Origin: Bacillota bacterium
Lineage (GTDB): Bacteria > Bacillota > UBA4882 > UBA10575
Assembly (NCBI GenBank): GCA_012838955.1
Contig: DUOH01000021.1
Span: 1 to 64,000, forward strand
DNA length: 64,000 bases
Reading direction: 5' to 3'
Made by a program: the position numbers and the translations under genes. Under the pieces are notes generated by a model. The model worked only from the letters and a program-made list of their open reading frames with translations. It did no database searches and was not told the DNA's origin. Positions 15,148 to 22,549 of the stretch are shown here, piece by piece. How positions within the stretch are numbered: position 1 is the first letter of the stretch; each line of letters opens with the position of its first letter.

Positions 15148-15220
15148 GCGAGGATGTTTTTTGCTGGTTTTAGAGGAGCCTGGGCTCTTTTGCACAGCAA
15201 AAAACATCCTCGCTCTTTTT
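15148..15220 (+). terminator. Long 19-bp stem-loop with T-tract
   Basis: A perfect 19-bp stem (15148-15166 with 15195-15213) encloses a 28-base loop containing a smaller GAGCC/GGCTC hairpin, and is followed by TCTTTTTT. It probably terminates transcription from upstream. The stem is long for a plain terminator and could also be the relic of a small inverted-repeat element. Confidence 0.65.
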
Positions 15221-15234
15221 TGGATAGGCTTTTT

Positions 15235-15286
15235 ACCAATGCAATAGGGGACGCGCGTTGCGCGCGTGAGCCACTGCTCCTTTGGT
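15235..15286 (+). promoter_or_regulatory. Structured leader element upstream of corA
   Basis: Three stacked helices can form: ACCAA/TTGGT (15235-15239 with 15282-15286), AGGGG/CTCCT (15246-15250 with 15277-15281) and ACGCGCG/CGCGCGT (15251-15257 with 15261-15267), leaving a 6-base 5' bulge and a 9-base 3' bulge. It ends 60 bp before corA. It does not match the Mg2+ M-box consensus. Confidence 0.4.
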
Positions 15287-15345
15287 AGTTTGTTTGTCCT
15301 TGGGCAATATAAGTATGTTTGTTTATACAAAAAGGAGGAGCAGTA

Positions 15346-16326
15346 ATGATTAGGGTATTTCGTACGATAGATGATGAATTAGTTCGAGTGTCTGAAGGAG
15401 GTCTGCAGGAGGAGGGGATCTGGATTAACCTGGTACAGCCGACAGAAGAAGAGTTGAATATGGTTGCGCGGGAAGCGCAGATTGTCCCGGATTTGCTACG
15501 CGCCGCCTTGGACGAAGAGGAACGCTCCAGGACGGAGGTTGAGGATAACCAACTATTGATCTTGATCAATATTCCAATCTATGAAGGAACCAATGGCAGC
15601 ATCTTGTATGATACTATTCCCTTGGGCATCATTGTGGCGGAGAACGCCATTATTACTGTTTGTCTAAAAGATGATATCTTCTTCCAAGAAATTGAGCGTA
15701 CTAAAGTAAAGACGTTTTATACTTTTAAGAAGACCAGGTTTGTCTTGCAGATTCTTTTTAAAACCGCCACTTATTATCTGCGTTATTTAAAGCAAATCGA
15801 TAAAAAAACCAGCGAAATCGAGGGGGAGCTTCACAAATCCCTTAAGAATGAGGAGTTAATCAAATTATTGAATCTAGAAAAGAGTCTGGTCTATTTTACA
15901 ACTTCATTGAAGGCCAACGAAGTGGTGCTGGAAAAGTTACTCCGGTCCCAGTTAGCCAAGGGTGACCCGGAGAACACGGAGACCTCAAGAATTTTAAAGA
16001 TGTATCCGGAGGACGAGGATGTTTTGGAGGACGTGATCACTGAGAATAAGCAAGCCATCGAAATGGCGGAGACATACAATAATATTTTAGTCGGAATGAT
16101 GGACGCTTTTGCCTCCGTCATTTCAAACAACCTGAATATTGTGATGAAGTACTTGACTTCCGTGACTATTGTCATGGCTCTCCCGACTATGGTGGCAAGT
16201 TTCTATGGGATGAATGTAGCCTTGCCTTTTCAGCACTCGCCGTATGCCTTCCCGATTACACTTGGTTTTTCCTTTCTCCTTTCCGTAGCCGGGATGATTG
16301 TTTTAAAGCGGAATAATATGTTTTAG
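15346..16326 (+). CDS. corA: CorA-family divalent metal ion transporter
   Basis: CorA proteins are homopentameric channels for Mg2+ (some carry Co2+, Ni2+ or Zn2+). This 326-residue protein has the long acidic, helical cytoplasmic N-terminal domain, and near its C-terminus the signature FYGMNV at the end of the first membrane helix, followed by a loop and a second helix (ITLGFSFLLSVAGMIVL). The tail KRNNMF is short and basic, as usual. AAAGGAGGAG precedes the ATG at 15346; the frame opens earlier, at 15319, but that start has no ribosome binding site. The leader holds an unusual hairpin (15235-15286). Closer relatives of this subgroup are often simply called magnesium transporter CorA-like. 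Confidence 0.93.
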   Translation: MIRVFRTIDDELVRVSEGGLQEEGIWINLVQPTEEELNMVAREAQIVPDLLRAALDEEERSRTEVEDNQLLILINIPIYEGTNGSILYDTIPLGIIVAENAIITVCLKDDIFFQEIERTKVKTFYTFKKTRFVLQILFKTATYYLRYLKQIDKKTSEIEGELHKSLKNEELIKLLNLEKSLVYFTTSLKANEVVLEKLLRSQLAKGDPENTETSRILKMYPEDEDVLEDVITENKQAIEMAETYNNILVGMMDAFASVISNNLNIVMKYLTSVTIVMALPTMVASFYGMNVALPFQHSPYAFPITLGFSFLLSVAGMIVLKRNNMF

Positions 16327-16439
16327 AGAGAGGAGAAATTAAATAGCCGGCAGGACATTTCGGATATGGGACAGAAATAATATGCGTCTACGGGTGGTCA
16401 CAGGTGTCAGGAACGAGCCTATTTCGGGGAGGGTTTTGC

Positions 16440-17228
16440 ATGTATGCGGTAATACTGGCCGGAGCGGAAGGAATCAGCGGTACAGGTGAGATGTCATATA
16501 AAGCCGGTCTCAGTCTGGGAAACGACACCATGCTGGGAAAGGTGATTGATGTTGTCTCAAAGATCAAATCTGTCGAGCGGATCGTGGTAGTCGGCGCCGA
16601 GAGTCTGTTGAAGGAGAAGGAAAGAAAGAAGGTATGGCGGATCATAGCCCCCAGCCAATCCTTCTTTACCAACTTGGAGCAGGGAATTTTAAGCATCCCT
16701 GGAGAAGAAGAAGTTTTGGTAGTAGCCTCGGATCTACCGTTAATCACGAGTCAAGCATGCACCGACTTTATAACCCAGTGCCGAAGCAGGCAGGCTGATG
16801 TGTATTATCCGGTGATCCCGAAGGAACTCTATGAGAACGCCTACCCCGGTTCGGAACGGACCTATATCAAACTGAGCGACGGGGTTTATACCGGTGGTAA
16901 TATGGTATTAATGAAGCCCTCCTTCTTCCGCCGACATCGGAGGCTAATTAGATTAGCAATTAATCTGCGGAAACGTCCTTGGATTTTGGCCCTCCGTTTT
17001 GGATTTGGTTTTTGGTGGAAGTTTGCCCGTAAGAGCCTGACCATCAATGATATCGAAGAGATGTTCAGGAAGAAATACAAGTTTAGGGGAGCGACGATCA
17101 TTAGTAATTATTCGGAGTTGGGTTTTGACATTGATTCTCAGGAAGACTTAAACTGGATTCGATTTTATTGGGCGGGTATTCGCGACGGCTGGAAACGGGA
17201 GCTGGAAAGAGATGAGTGGTTGATGTGA
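16440..17228 (+). CDS. MobA-like nucleotidyltransferase family protein
   Basis: The 262-residue protein opens with MYAVILAGAEGIS, a variant of the nucleotide-binding start of the NTP_transf_3/MobA fold. It has VLVVASDLPLI near residue 95, whose Asp coordinates the metal ion with the NTP, and GFDIDSQEDL near the C-terminus, also typical. Such enzymes join a nucleotide to a phosphorylated small molecule, for example molybdopterin or a sugar phosphate. The substrate here is not evident. The region from about 165 to 200 is strongly basic (RRHRRLIRLAINLRKR). GGGGAGGG precedes the ATG at 16440, preferred over the longer frame from 16404. Confidence 0.8.
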   Translation: MYAVILAGAEGISGTGEMSYKAGLSLGNDTMLGKVIDVVSKIKSVERIVVVGAESLLKEKERKKVWRIIAPSQSFFTNLEQGILSIPGEEEVLVVASDLPLITSQACTDFITQCRSRQADVYYPVIPKELYENAYPGSERTYIKLSDGVYTGGNMVLMKPSFFRRHRRLIRLAINLRKRPWILALRFGFGFWWKFARKSLTINDIEEMFRKKYKFRGATIISNYSELGFDIDSQEDLNWIRFYWAGIRDGWKRELERDEWLM

Positions 17229-17350
17229 ACTTTTCACTGATCATTATGGATTAATTGTTGGTAGGTTACTCTTTTGTTGTATGGGACAATAGTTTTCGGG
17301 GGTAATCAGGAAACTTATAATACTTTACCCATTTGCGGCTATTGTAATGG
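17229..17350 (+). other. Noncoding stretch before the riboswitch promoter
   Basis: These 122 bp are AT-rich and hold no gene or hairpin that I can support. The next element is the consensus promoter at 17351. Confidence 0.4.
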
Positions 17351-17379
17351 TTGACATAATTACTGGAAGATCTTATAAT
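17351..17379 (+). promoter_or_regulatory. Consensus sigma-A promoter of the c-di-GMP riboswitch
   Basis: TTGACA (17351-17356) and TATAAT (17374-17379) match consensus exactly with a 17-bp spacer. Transcription should begin around 17386, about 25 bases before the aptamer. Confidence 0.9.
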
Positions 17380-17410
17380 TTTATTTACAAGAGTATAGAT
17401 AATTAAAAAG

Positions 17411-17512
17411 GATCACGAAAAGGCAAACCCGTTGAAAGGCGGGGACGCAAAGCCACGGGTCTAAATCCTGTTACGCAAGTGACAGGCCATGATCGCCGGG
17501 CCGCCGAAGTTC
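17411..17512 (+). promoter_or_regulatory. Cyclic di-GMP-I (GEMM-I) riboswitch aptamer
   Basis: The aptamer shows the family hallmarks in order: CACG, GGCAAACC, a GAAA tetraloop (CGTTGAAAGGCG), GGGACGCAAAGCC, CGGGTCTAA, a variable hairpin (CCTGTTACGCAAGTGACAGG) and the closing GCCGGGCCGCCGAAG. The base equivalent to G20 of the Vibrio Vc2 aptamer reads as G, which favours c-di-GMP over cGAMP; that alignment is by eye. A terminator follows directly at 17528-17584. GATCAC at 17411-17416 can pair with TGATC at 17490-17494 or with GTGATC at 17532-17537 in the terminator, so the two folds compete. The sign of control is not certain. The first clear gene is the lipoprotein at 17882, starting a surface-polysaccharide cluster. 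Confidence 0.93.
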
Positions 17513-17527
17513 CGTTTATCTTTGGCG

Positions 17528-17584
17528 ACCTGTGATCTGCTGAAGGGAGTTTTGATGATGACCCGGCAGGTAACAGGTTTTTTT
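17528..17584 (+). terminator. Expression-platform terminator of the c-di-GMP riboswitch
   Basis: The two arms ACCTGTGATCTGC (17528-17540) and GCAGGTAACAGGT (17566-17578) pair with one mismatch and one G-T pair, followed by six T residues. The 5' arm contains GTGATC, which can instead pair with the aptamer's 5' end. Confidence 0.85.
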
Positions 17585-17608
17585 CTAAAAGCCCCTTTAT
17601 ATAAATAG
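17555..17608 (+). CDS. Possible 17-residue leader peptide inside the riboswitch terminator
   Basis: Two adjacent ATG codons (17555 and 17558) follow AAGGGAG at 17543-17549, with normal spacing, and open a 17-codon frame ending at TAG 17606-17608. The frame runs through the terminator's loop, 3' arm and T-tract. The peptide is basic and hydrophobic and resembles nothing I know. It may be translated on read-through mRNA, or the apparent signal may be chance. Confidence 0.25.
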   Translation: MMTRQVTGFFLKAPLYK

Positions 17609-17640
17609 GAAAGGACCCTGTCAAATAGGGTCCTTTCCTA
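17606..17640 (+). other. Perfect 14-bp hairpin without T-tract
   Basis: TAGGAAAGGACCCT (17606-17619) pairs perfectly with 17627-17640 around a seven-base loop. Only ATTT follows, so it is not a canonical terminator. It may be a second control point or an RNase-resistant 5' end for the read-through message. Confidence 0.5.
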
Positions 17641-17881
17641 ATTTAATGAAACAATAAAATCGCTTATAGGATGGTTACTTCATAAAAGGCGGGTATCAAG
17701 TTGTGGCTGAATAAAGAGGCTTCTCCATTAGGAGAGAATAGCGCGCTTAGCAATCATTTATTCATCTGATGATATTTTAGAATTCCTGCCCAAGTCTAGA
17801 GGGAAAGTAAATTTCCGTGTATTTTTTTACAGTGGGGGAAGAATACAACAGGTAAGCAAAGTGACTATAAGGGTGAGGATT
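17641..17881 (+). other. Noncoding leader before the lipoprotein gene
   Basis: No gene or strong promoter is seen in these 241 bp. If the downstream cluster is transcribed from the promoter at 17351, this is part of a leader of about 500 nt. Confidence 0.4.
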
Positions 17882-18952
17882 ATGATAAAAAGCAAAGGGA
17901 ATTGGCTGGCCATTCTCTACTGGTGTTTATTGTTGCTAACATTGTCAGGGTGCACATTATGGGATTATCTCAAACCTCCCCAGCGGGAAGTGACTCCTGC
18001 CCGGGGCAGTATCGAGGAAGCCCGTGAGTTGACCCACTCTTTTATGCAGGCCCGGATCGCCGGAGAATCCGAAGACTATATGCGGGCTTACTTAACGGAA
18101 GAGGCCTGGCGGGATTATCAAGGTAAGGACTTTATCTTCAAGTCCACTAATAGCCAGGAAGTGGTGGGTTACAGGATTACGGACGAGTCGGAATTGGCGG
18201 AAGACAGGTTTGGCTTTACCATTGTCGTGCAAGAGGTCGATCTGGAGACGGCAGGCGCCCGGAATATCCTGGAGGATATAATCGTCCGGTATGACAATGA
18301 CGAATACCGGGTGTCTTCAGCGCGGGTTGTCGAGACAAATCTGGCGGAGGTGAAGGAGGATGCCTTGGTGTGGCGGCGCGTGGCTGCAGACGGGCAGGAA
18401 GCAGAAGTACCCGTGGTGCGGTTGACGGAGCTACCTGCGGAGTTGGCACCTATTGGGGGAACACCGGATCAAAAATTTGGCGTAGGGCGCGGTGGTTTCT
18501 CCAGTGTGGTGCTTTTTCCGGATAATAAAGGGTTGGCCTTGGGCACTTCCGGAGGGCATAGTCTAATCGCTGTGTACAAGTGGAACACCGCGCCTCCGGG
18601 TAAACAGGGAAAAGGCGAGTTAATCCCGGTGGATTTAGTCTTCAATGGTGTGGCGGGGTTAATGGCGGTTTCTCCAGATGCGCAATACTTGGCAGTTGAA
18701 ACCGTGGAGGCTTCGGAGAGCAGTATTCTTCGTGTATACCGGACGGATGGGCGGAACCGGTTGAATCTGGGACTGGATGAAGCCTTTCCGCCAGATAAAT
18801 ATGAAGTCAAGTTCAACAGATGGGAACCGGACAGCGGCGGTCTGATTATTAGAGTAAACGCCAGGCCAGAGGCGCCTGACCTCAACCAAAACACCTTGGG
18901 TACCTGGGAGATTAACATTAAAACCGGTGAACGTGAGAAGATCGTTGGGTAA
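17882..18952 (+). CDS. Lipoprotein with a beta-propeller-like C-terminal half
   Basis: The 356-residue protein has a signal peptide ending in the lipobox LTLSGC, so it should be lipid-anchored outside the cytoplasmic membrane. Residues about 45-150 resemble small NTF2/DUF-type extracellular domains that precede such repeats. The C-terminal half contains WD/TolB-like blades, for example VVLFPDNKGLALGTSGG and LMAVSPDAQYLAVE, then NRWEPDSGGLIIRV. I cannot name a family with certainty. The ATG at 17882 is preceded by GGTGAGG; a GTG at 17861 is a weaker alternative. It is the first gene after the c-di-GMP riboswitch, and the next gene follows after 8 bp. Confidence 0.75.
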   Translation: MIKSKGNWLAILYWCLLLLTLSGCTLWDYLKPPQREVTPARGSIEEARELTHSFMQARIAGESEDYMRAYLTEEAWRDYQGKDFIFKSTNSQEVVGYRITDESELAEDRFGFTIVVQEVDLETAGARNILEDIIVRYDNDEYRVSSARVVETNLAEVKEDALVWRRVAADGQEAEVPVVRLTELPAELAPIGGTPDQKFGVGRGGFSSVVLFPDNKGLALGTSGGHSLIAVYKWNTAPPGKQGKGELIPVDLVFNGVAGLMAVSPDAQYLAVETVEASESSILRVYRTDGRNRLNLGLDEAFPPDKYEVKFNRWEPDSGGLIIRVNARPEAPDLNQNTLGTWEINIKTGEREKIVG

Positions 18953-18960
18953 GGTGGAAG

Positions 18961-19500
18961 ATGGGAGCGGATGGAAAAGAGGCTAAGCCCGGCTTCTCTG
19001 GCTGGAACAGGCGAATACTTGGAGGCCTGCAAAGAGGAGTCCGTAAACACTGGTTTACCCTCCTGTTACTTGGGATCGTCCTGGCTGTGATCTTTCGGGT
19101 AATCAGTCTGTTGTGGCCTCCGGATCGAGTAGTGGAGAAGAAAGTAATTCAAGTGGAAGTAGTATCGGAACAAATCCCGGCCAGACAGGGACAGAGTATC
19201 AGAGAAGGCCAGTGGGTACAGGATGGCCGTACCGGAGATTATCTGGGAAAGGTGGTTAGCGTTCAAGCCAAGCCCAGTAAAGAAAGGACTTGGGAGGATG
19301 GAGAGTTGATCATGTCCATTCTTCCGGATCATGTAGACTTGGTTTTAATCATTGAAGGGCCGGGCGAAATCAGGGAGGATGATGGGGTTTATTTGGGACG
19401 CAAACCAATTAGAATCGGCGAAAATCGGATGCTGAGAACGCTCTATACGGTATTTGCCGGACGTATAGACTACCTCTCTGTGTTGAAAGATGAGGAATGA
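18961..19500 (+). CDS. DUF4330-like single-pass membrane protein
   Basis: The 179-residue protein has a short basic N-terminus, one membrane helix (FTLLLLGIVLAVIFRVISLLW at about residues 37-57; hydrophobic core only) and an extracytoplasmic beta-rich domain. That domain has the internal pattern QSIREGQWVQDGRTGDYLG, as in DUF4330 proteins of Bacillota, whose function is not established. AAGGTGG precedes the ATG. Its stop overlaps the next gene by 11 bp, so it is translationally linked to the ligase-like protein. The family call rests on general resemblance, not a search. Confidence 0.6.
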   Translation: MGADGKEAKPGFSGWNRRILGGLQRGVRKHWFTLLLLGIVLAVIFRVISLLWPPDRVVEKKVIQVEVVSEQIPARQGQSIREGQWVQDGRTGDYLGKVVSVQAKPSKERTWEDGELIMSILPDHVDLVLIIEGPGEIREDDGVYLGRKPIRIGENRMLRTLYTVFAGRIDYLSVLKDEE

Positions 19501-20737
19501 TGAAGAGCTAAAAGTTGGCCGCCGCTTACATATAAAAAAGCCGGTTAAGTATATGTCTTGTCCCCAAATACATCGAGCAGACTACCGGCTTCAGTTGGAA
19601 AGAAGATGGGAACCCCTGGTCTGGCTGGCTTTGGCTTTAATCCCTTATCTTCAGAAGGAATTATGGCTATATTTACTGCTCGCGTCGGCTATTTTCTTCT
19701 CCCCGGTCGTACCGGCCAAGCCCATGGGCCTCCCTGTCGTCGGCTTCTGGTTGGGATGGGGGTTCTGTGCTTCCCTGTGGTCCATGGAACCGGGGCAGGC
19801 CATGGTGCACTGGATAAAGGAAATGGCAGTGATTTTAGGGGGAATTGGGGCTGGACAGTACCTGAAAAGAAAACCGGTAGGTTGGGGGATCTTCTTTACC
19901 TTCAGCTTGCCGGTGATTTTTTTAGGGGCGGTCCAGGCTATAAAGAAAAGCACGTATCCGCTGGAGTGGGTTTCTCCGGAACGGGCGCCCGGTGTCTTCA
20001 CCAGAATCACCGGGACCCTTGGTAATCCTAACCTCTTCGGGGAATACCTTTCTTTTCTGCTTCTTCTGGCCTTAGGAGTAGGGCTGGCCGGATTAAATAT
20101 CAACCGGCAAAAGCCGGGCTGTCGTTTACGGCGGTGGTGTTCTACGGGTGGTTGGTGCTTAGTCTTGGCGTCGCTTTATGCTTTACTCCTGTACCCTACT
20201 TTTTCCCGTACTTCCTGGTGGAGCGCGATCATCGGTCTTCTTTCCATTGTCATTCCGGAGAAGAGAAGAGGGTGGCTCCGGAGCGGAGTAATACTCCTGC
20301 TTCTCTTGGTTTTACTGCAACCATTATATCTTCCGGCCATAGCCGGGCAGCGGTCACTCTCCCACGGCACGCTGGGATATAGGTTGAAAATATGGGCAGG
20401 AACTTGGGACTTAATCAAGAAATTTCCTTATAGCGGAGTGGGAAGTGGCAATTTTTCCCGCTATTATCCGTTTTTCAGTAACTATCAAGCGGATCATGCC
20501 CATAACCTATATTTACAGATTGTAGTGGAAAAAGGCTTTCCCGGTTTGCTTATTTTCTTCGTAATTCTTAATCATGTTTTTTCTCTGCCGGCTGGGGGCT
20601 TTGCGGACCGGGGAGTAAAAGCCGCCCTATTTACGCAGGTGGTGGCGGGAGTAGCCGAATTTGTCTGGGCCGCTCCACTAATGCTGTGCCTATTTTGGTT
20701 GGGGTATGGGTATTTAATGGAGGCCGGGGATGGATAA
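19490..20737 (+). CDS. O-antigen ligase/polymerase-like membrane protein
   Basis: The 415-residue protein has about ten membrane segments and a large extracytoplasmic loop toward the C-terminus. The Wzy_C signature is visible as GVGSGNFSRYYPFF and then DHAHNLYLQIVVEKGFPG, where the HNxYL motif is typical of O-antigen ligases and polymerases. Such proteins link or polymerise surface polysaccharides on the outer face of the membrane. The start is uncertain: ATG 19490 overlaps the upstream gene, and ATG 19553 would remove 21 residues. csaB overlaps its end by 8 bp, and the glycosyltransferase WecG/TagA follows, supporting a role in building a secondary wall polymer. Confidence 0.82.
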   Translation: MRNDEELKVGRRLHIKKPVKYMSCPQIHRADYRLQLERRWEPLVWLALALIPYLQKELWLYLLLASAIFFSPVVPAKPMGLPVVGFWLGWGFCASLWSMEPGQAMVHWIKEMAVILGGIGAGQYLKRKPVGWGIFFTFSLPVIFLGAVQAIKKSTYPLEWVSPERAPGVFTRITGTLGNPNLFGEYLSFLLLLALGVGLAGLNINRQKPGCRLRRWCSTGGWCLVLASLYALLLYPTFSRTSWWSAIIGLLSIVIPEKRRGWLRSGVILLLLLVLLQPLYLPAIAGQRSLSHGTLGYRLKIWAGTWDLIKKFPYSGVGSGNFSRYYPFFSNYQADHAHNLYLQIVVEKGFPGLLIFFVILNHVFSLPAGGFADRGVKAALFTQVVAGVAEFVWAAPLMLCLFWLGYGYLMEAGDG

Positions 20738-21818
20738 AGGAAAGATTTTGCTCTTCGGGTATTATGGTTTTTCTAATTTGGGTGATGAATTGTTCGTTGA
20801 TTTCTATCTTGATCTGCTTAAGCAGAGGTTCTCCGATCGCCGTTTAATCGTGCTGGTGAATGACCCCGCACACTATGAGACAGGTGATGGCGTGGAGTAT
20901 GTCTCCAGATGGAACCTGAAGCGCTTGGCCGGGTTGTTTGCCAAGGGAGATCTCCTGCTCGGCGGCGGAGGAAGTCTCCTCCAGGATACGACCAGTGAAA
21001 GAAGTTTGCTTTATTATCTGACCCTACTTCGCCTGGCCCAGTTCAAAAAGGCCCGGATCATCCTGGCCGGACAAGGACTAGGCCCGCTCTCTCCGCTAGG
21101 GGCGAGATTAACGGCGAAGGTCTTGAATAAAGTCGACATCATCACCTGTCGGGATGAGGCTTCGGTTAAGCTTTTATTCCAGATCAACGTGTACCGCCCT
21201 GCTATACATCTGGGAGTTGATCCGTTGTGGGGGTTACGAGGGTTGGATCTCCCCTGGCAGGAGCTGCTTCCACCCATACCATCCAGAGCAGTAATGGGCC
21301 TTTTTTTACGGAAAGAAAAAAAAGAGAGGTATTTGTCGGTAAAAGAGGAATTAGTCTCCATGTTGCGCCTGAATTTTATGGACGTGCGCGCTATGGCTTT
21401 AGCGCCGCAGGATCAATTATCCCTGCGGGATCAGGCGGGTAACGTTTACTTACCTTCCGTACTGGAGATTGGATCGCTGCCCCAAATGATTGCGGCCTGT
21501 CAAGGTTTGACTCTGGTAATCAGTGAAAAATTGCACGGCTTATTACTGGCTGCGCGTCTGGGTATACCCGGGATTGGGCTGGGGGGTGACCCCAAGATTA
21601 AGGAGTTCTGTCACACCATGGGCTATCCCCACTTTACTTGGGAAGAGCTGTGCCACGAAGAAACCCTTACCGGTTTGTTTTTAGAAGAAGTAATGCAGAT
21701 CATCAAGAACCTTCCGACAGTTCAGGATCGATTGGGTGTGACCGTGAAACAATTGGAGAAGAAGGCGAGGCAGGAGCGGATATGGTTAGTCAGGGCGATT
21801 ACGGAACTTCTGAAGTAG
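20730..21818 (+). CDS. csaB: Polysaccharide pyruvyl transferase CsaB
   Basis: CsaB adds a ketal-linked pyruvate to a wall polysaccharide, the modification that SLH domains recognise. The 362-residue protein starts with KILLFGYYGFSNLGDELF and has LLLGGGGSLLQDTTSE near residue 70 and VISEKLHGLLLAARLGIPG near residue 258, all family motifs. The ATG overlaps the end of the ligase-like gene by 8 bp, and the TagA-like gene starts inside its 3' end, so the set is tightly coupled. An SLH-domain protein is encoded 2 kb downstream, in line with the known CsaB-SLH partnership. Length and motifs look complete. Confidence 0.93.
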   Translation: MDKGKILLFGYYGFSNLGDELFVDFYLDLLKQRFSDRRLIVLVNDPAHYETGDGVEYVSRWNLKRLAGLFAKGDLLLGGGGSLLQDTTSERSLLYYLTLLRLAQFKKARIILAGQGLGPLSPLGARLTAKVLNKVDIITCRDEASVKLLFQINVYRPAIHLGVDPLWGLRGLDLPWQELLPPIPSRAVMGLFLRKEKKERYLSVKEELVSMLRLNFMDVRAMALAPQDQLSLRDQAGNVYLPSVLEIGSLPQMIAACQGLTLVISEKLHGLLLAARLGIPGIGLGGDPKIKEFCHTMGYPHFTWEELCHEETLTGLFLEEVMQIIKNLPTVQDRLGVTVKQLEKKARQERIWLVRAITELLK

Positions 21819-22549
21819 ACGCGCGCGTCTCCGTGTTGGATATCCCGGTCCATGTCATTTCTCCCGGAAAAGCCCTGGAAGTCTTGGCCCGGGCTGTAGA
21901 GGCAGGCCGGAAAATGCGAATCGTAACGCTTAATCCGGAAATGGTGATGTGGGCGCAAACGGATCAGCATTTGGCTCAGGCTATTCGCCAGGGCCATCTC
22001 TGCGTGCCGGATGGAATAGGAGTAGTTTGGGCAATGCGCCGGAAGGGCATTAAGGGTCAAGCCAGGATCGGCGGTGTCGACCTGATTGAAGGCTTGTTGG
22101 ATCATCACGCAGAGCACAAAGAAGAGTTGAAACTGTTTCTCCTGGGCGGGCGGCCGGGAGTCGCGCAGGAGGCCGGCGAAAGGATGAAGCGCCGCTGGCC
22201 GTCGGTGCAGATCGTCGGCAGCAGGCACGGATATTTTACTGCTGAGGAAGATGAGGAAATCATTGCACAAGTGAATAATGAGGCGCCTGATTTATTATTG
22301 GTGGGCATGGGCTTGCCCAGACAGGAACTGTGGCTGATGGAACATTGGGAGAGACTCCATGTCAAACTGGCGGTGGGAATCGGTGGCGGTTTGGATCTGT
22401 GGGCCGGCCGGACGAAGCGTGCGCCCAGACTGGTCAGAAACCTCGGGCTGGAGTGGCTCTTTCGTACGCTGCAAGAGCCGCAGCGCTTCTCCAGATTAAT
22501 GGTGTTGCCCAAATTTGTCCTGGAGGCATGCTTGAGAAGTGAGAAGTAG
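21782..22549 (+). CDS. WecG/TagA/CpsF-family glycosyltransferase
   Basis: This family (GT26) transfers N-acetylmannosamine or N-acetylmannosaminuronic acid to a lipid-linked GlcNAc, an early step of wall teichoic acid and related polymers. The 255-residue protein shows VTLNPEMVMWA, VPDGIGVVWAMR, FLLGGRPGVAQEAGER and the diagnostic LVGMGLPRQELWL, then GVGGGLDLWAGRTKRAP-like spacing near residue 205. The ATG at 21782 follows GGCAGGAG and gives a normal length; the longer frame from 21638 lies within csaB. It overlaps csaB by 37 bp. Product acts at the inner membrane face. Confidence 0.92.
   Translation: MVSQGDYGTSEVDARVSVLDIPVHVISPGKALEVLARAVEAGRKMRIVTLNPEMVMWAQTDQHLAQAIRQGHLCVPDGIGVVWAMRRKGIKGQARIGGVDLIEGLLDHHAEHKEELKLFLLGGRPGVAQEAGERMKRRWPSVQIVGSRHGYFTAEEDEEIIAQVNNEAPDLLLVGMGLPRQELWLMEHWERLHVKLAVGIGGGLDLWAGRTKRAPRLVRNLGLEWLFRTLQEPQRFSRLMVLPKFVLEACLRSEK

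Noticed and set aside
15235-15345. M-box magnesium riboswitch in front of corA
   Set aside because: The conserved M-box segments are absent and the structure is much too small, so only an unnamed structured leader is reported.
17411-17512. cGAMP (GEMM-Ib) riboswitch
   Set aside because: The base aligned with Vc2 G20 reads as G and not A, which favours c-di-GMP; probing would be needed to exclude cGAMP.
19540-19604. Minus-strand terminator-like repeat (AAGCCGGT and ACCGGCTT) at the start of the ligase-like gene
   Set aside because: The loop is over 40 bases, it lies inside a coding region and no minus-strand gene ends here.
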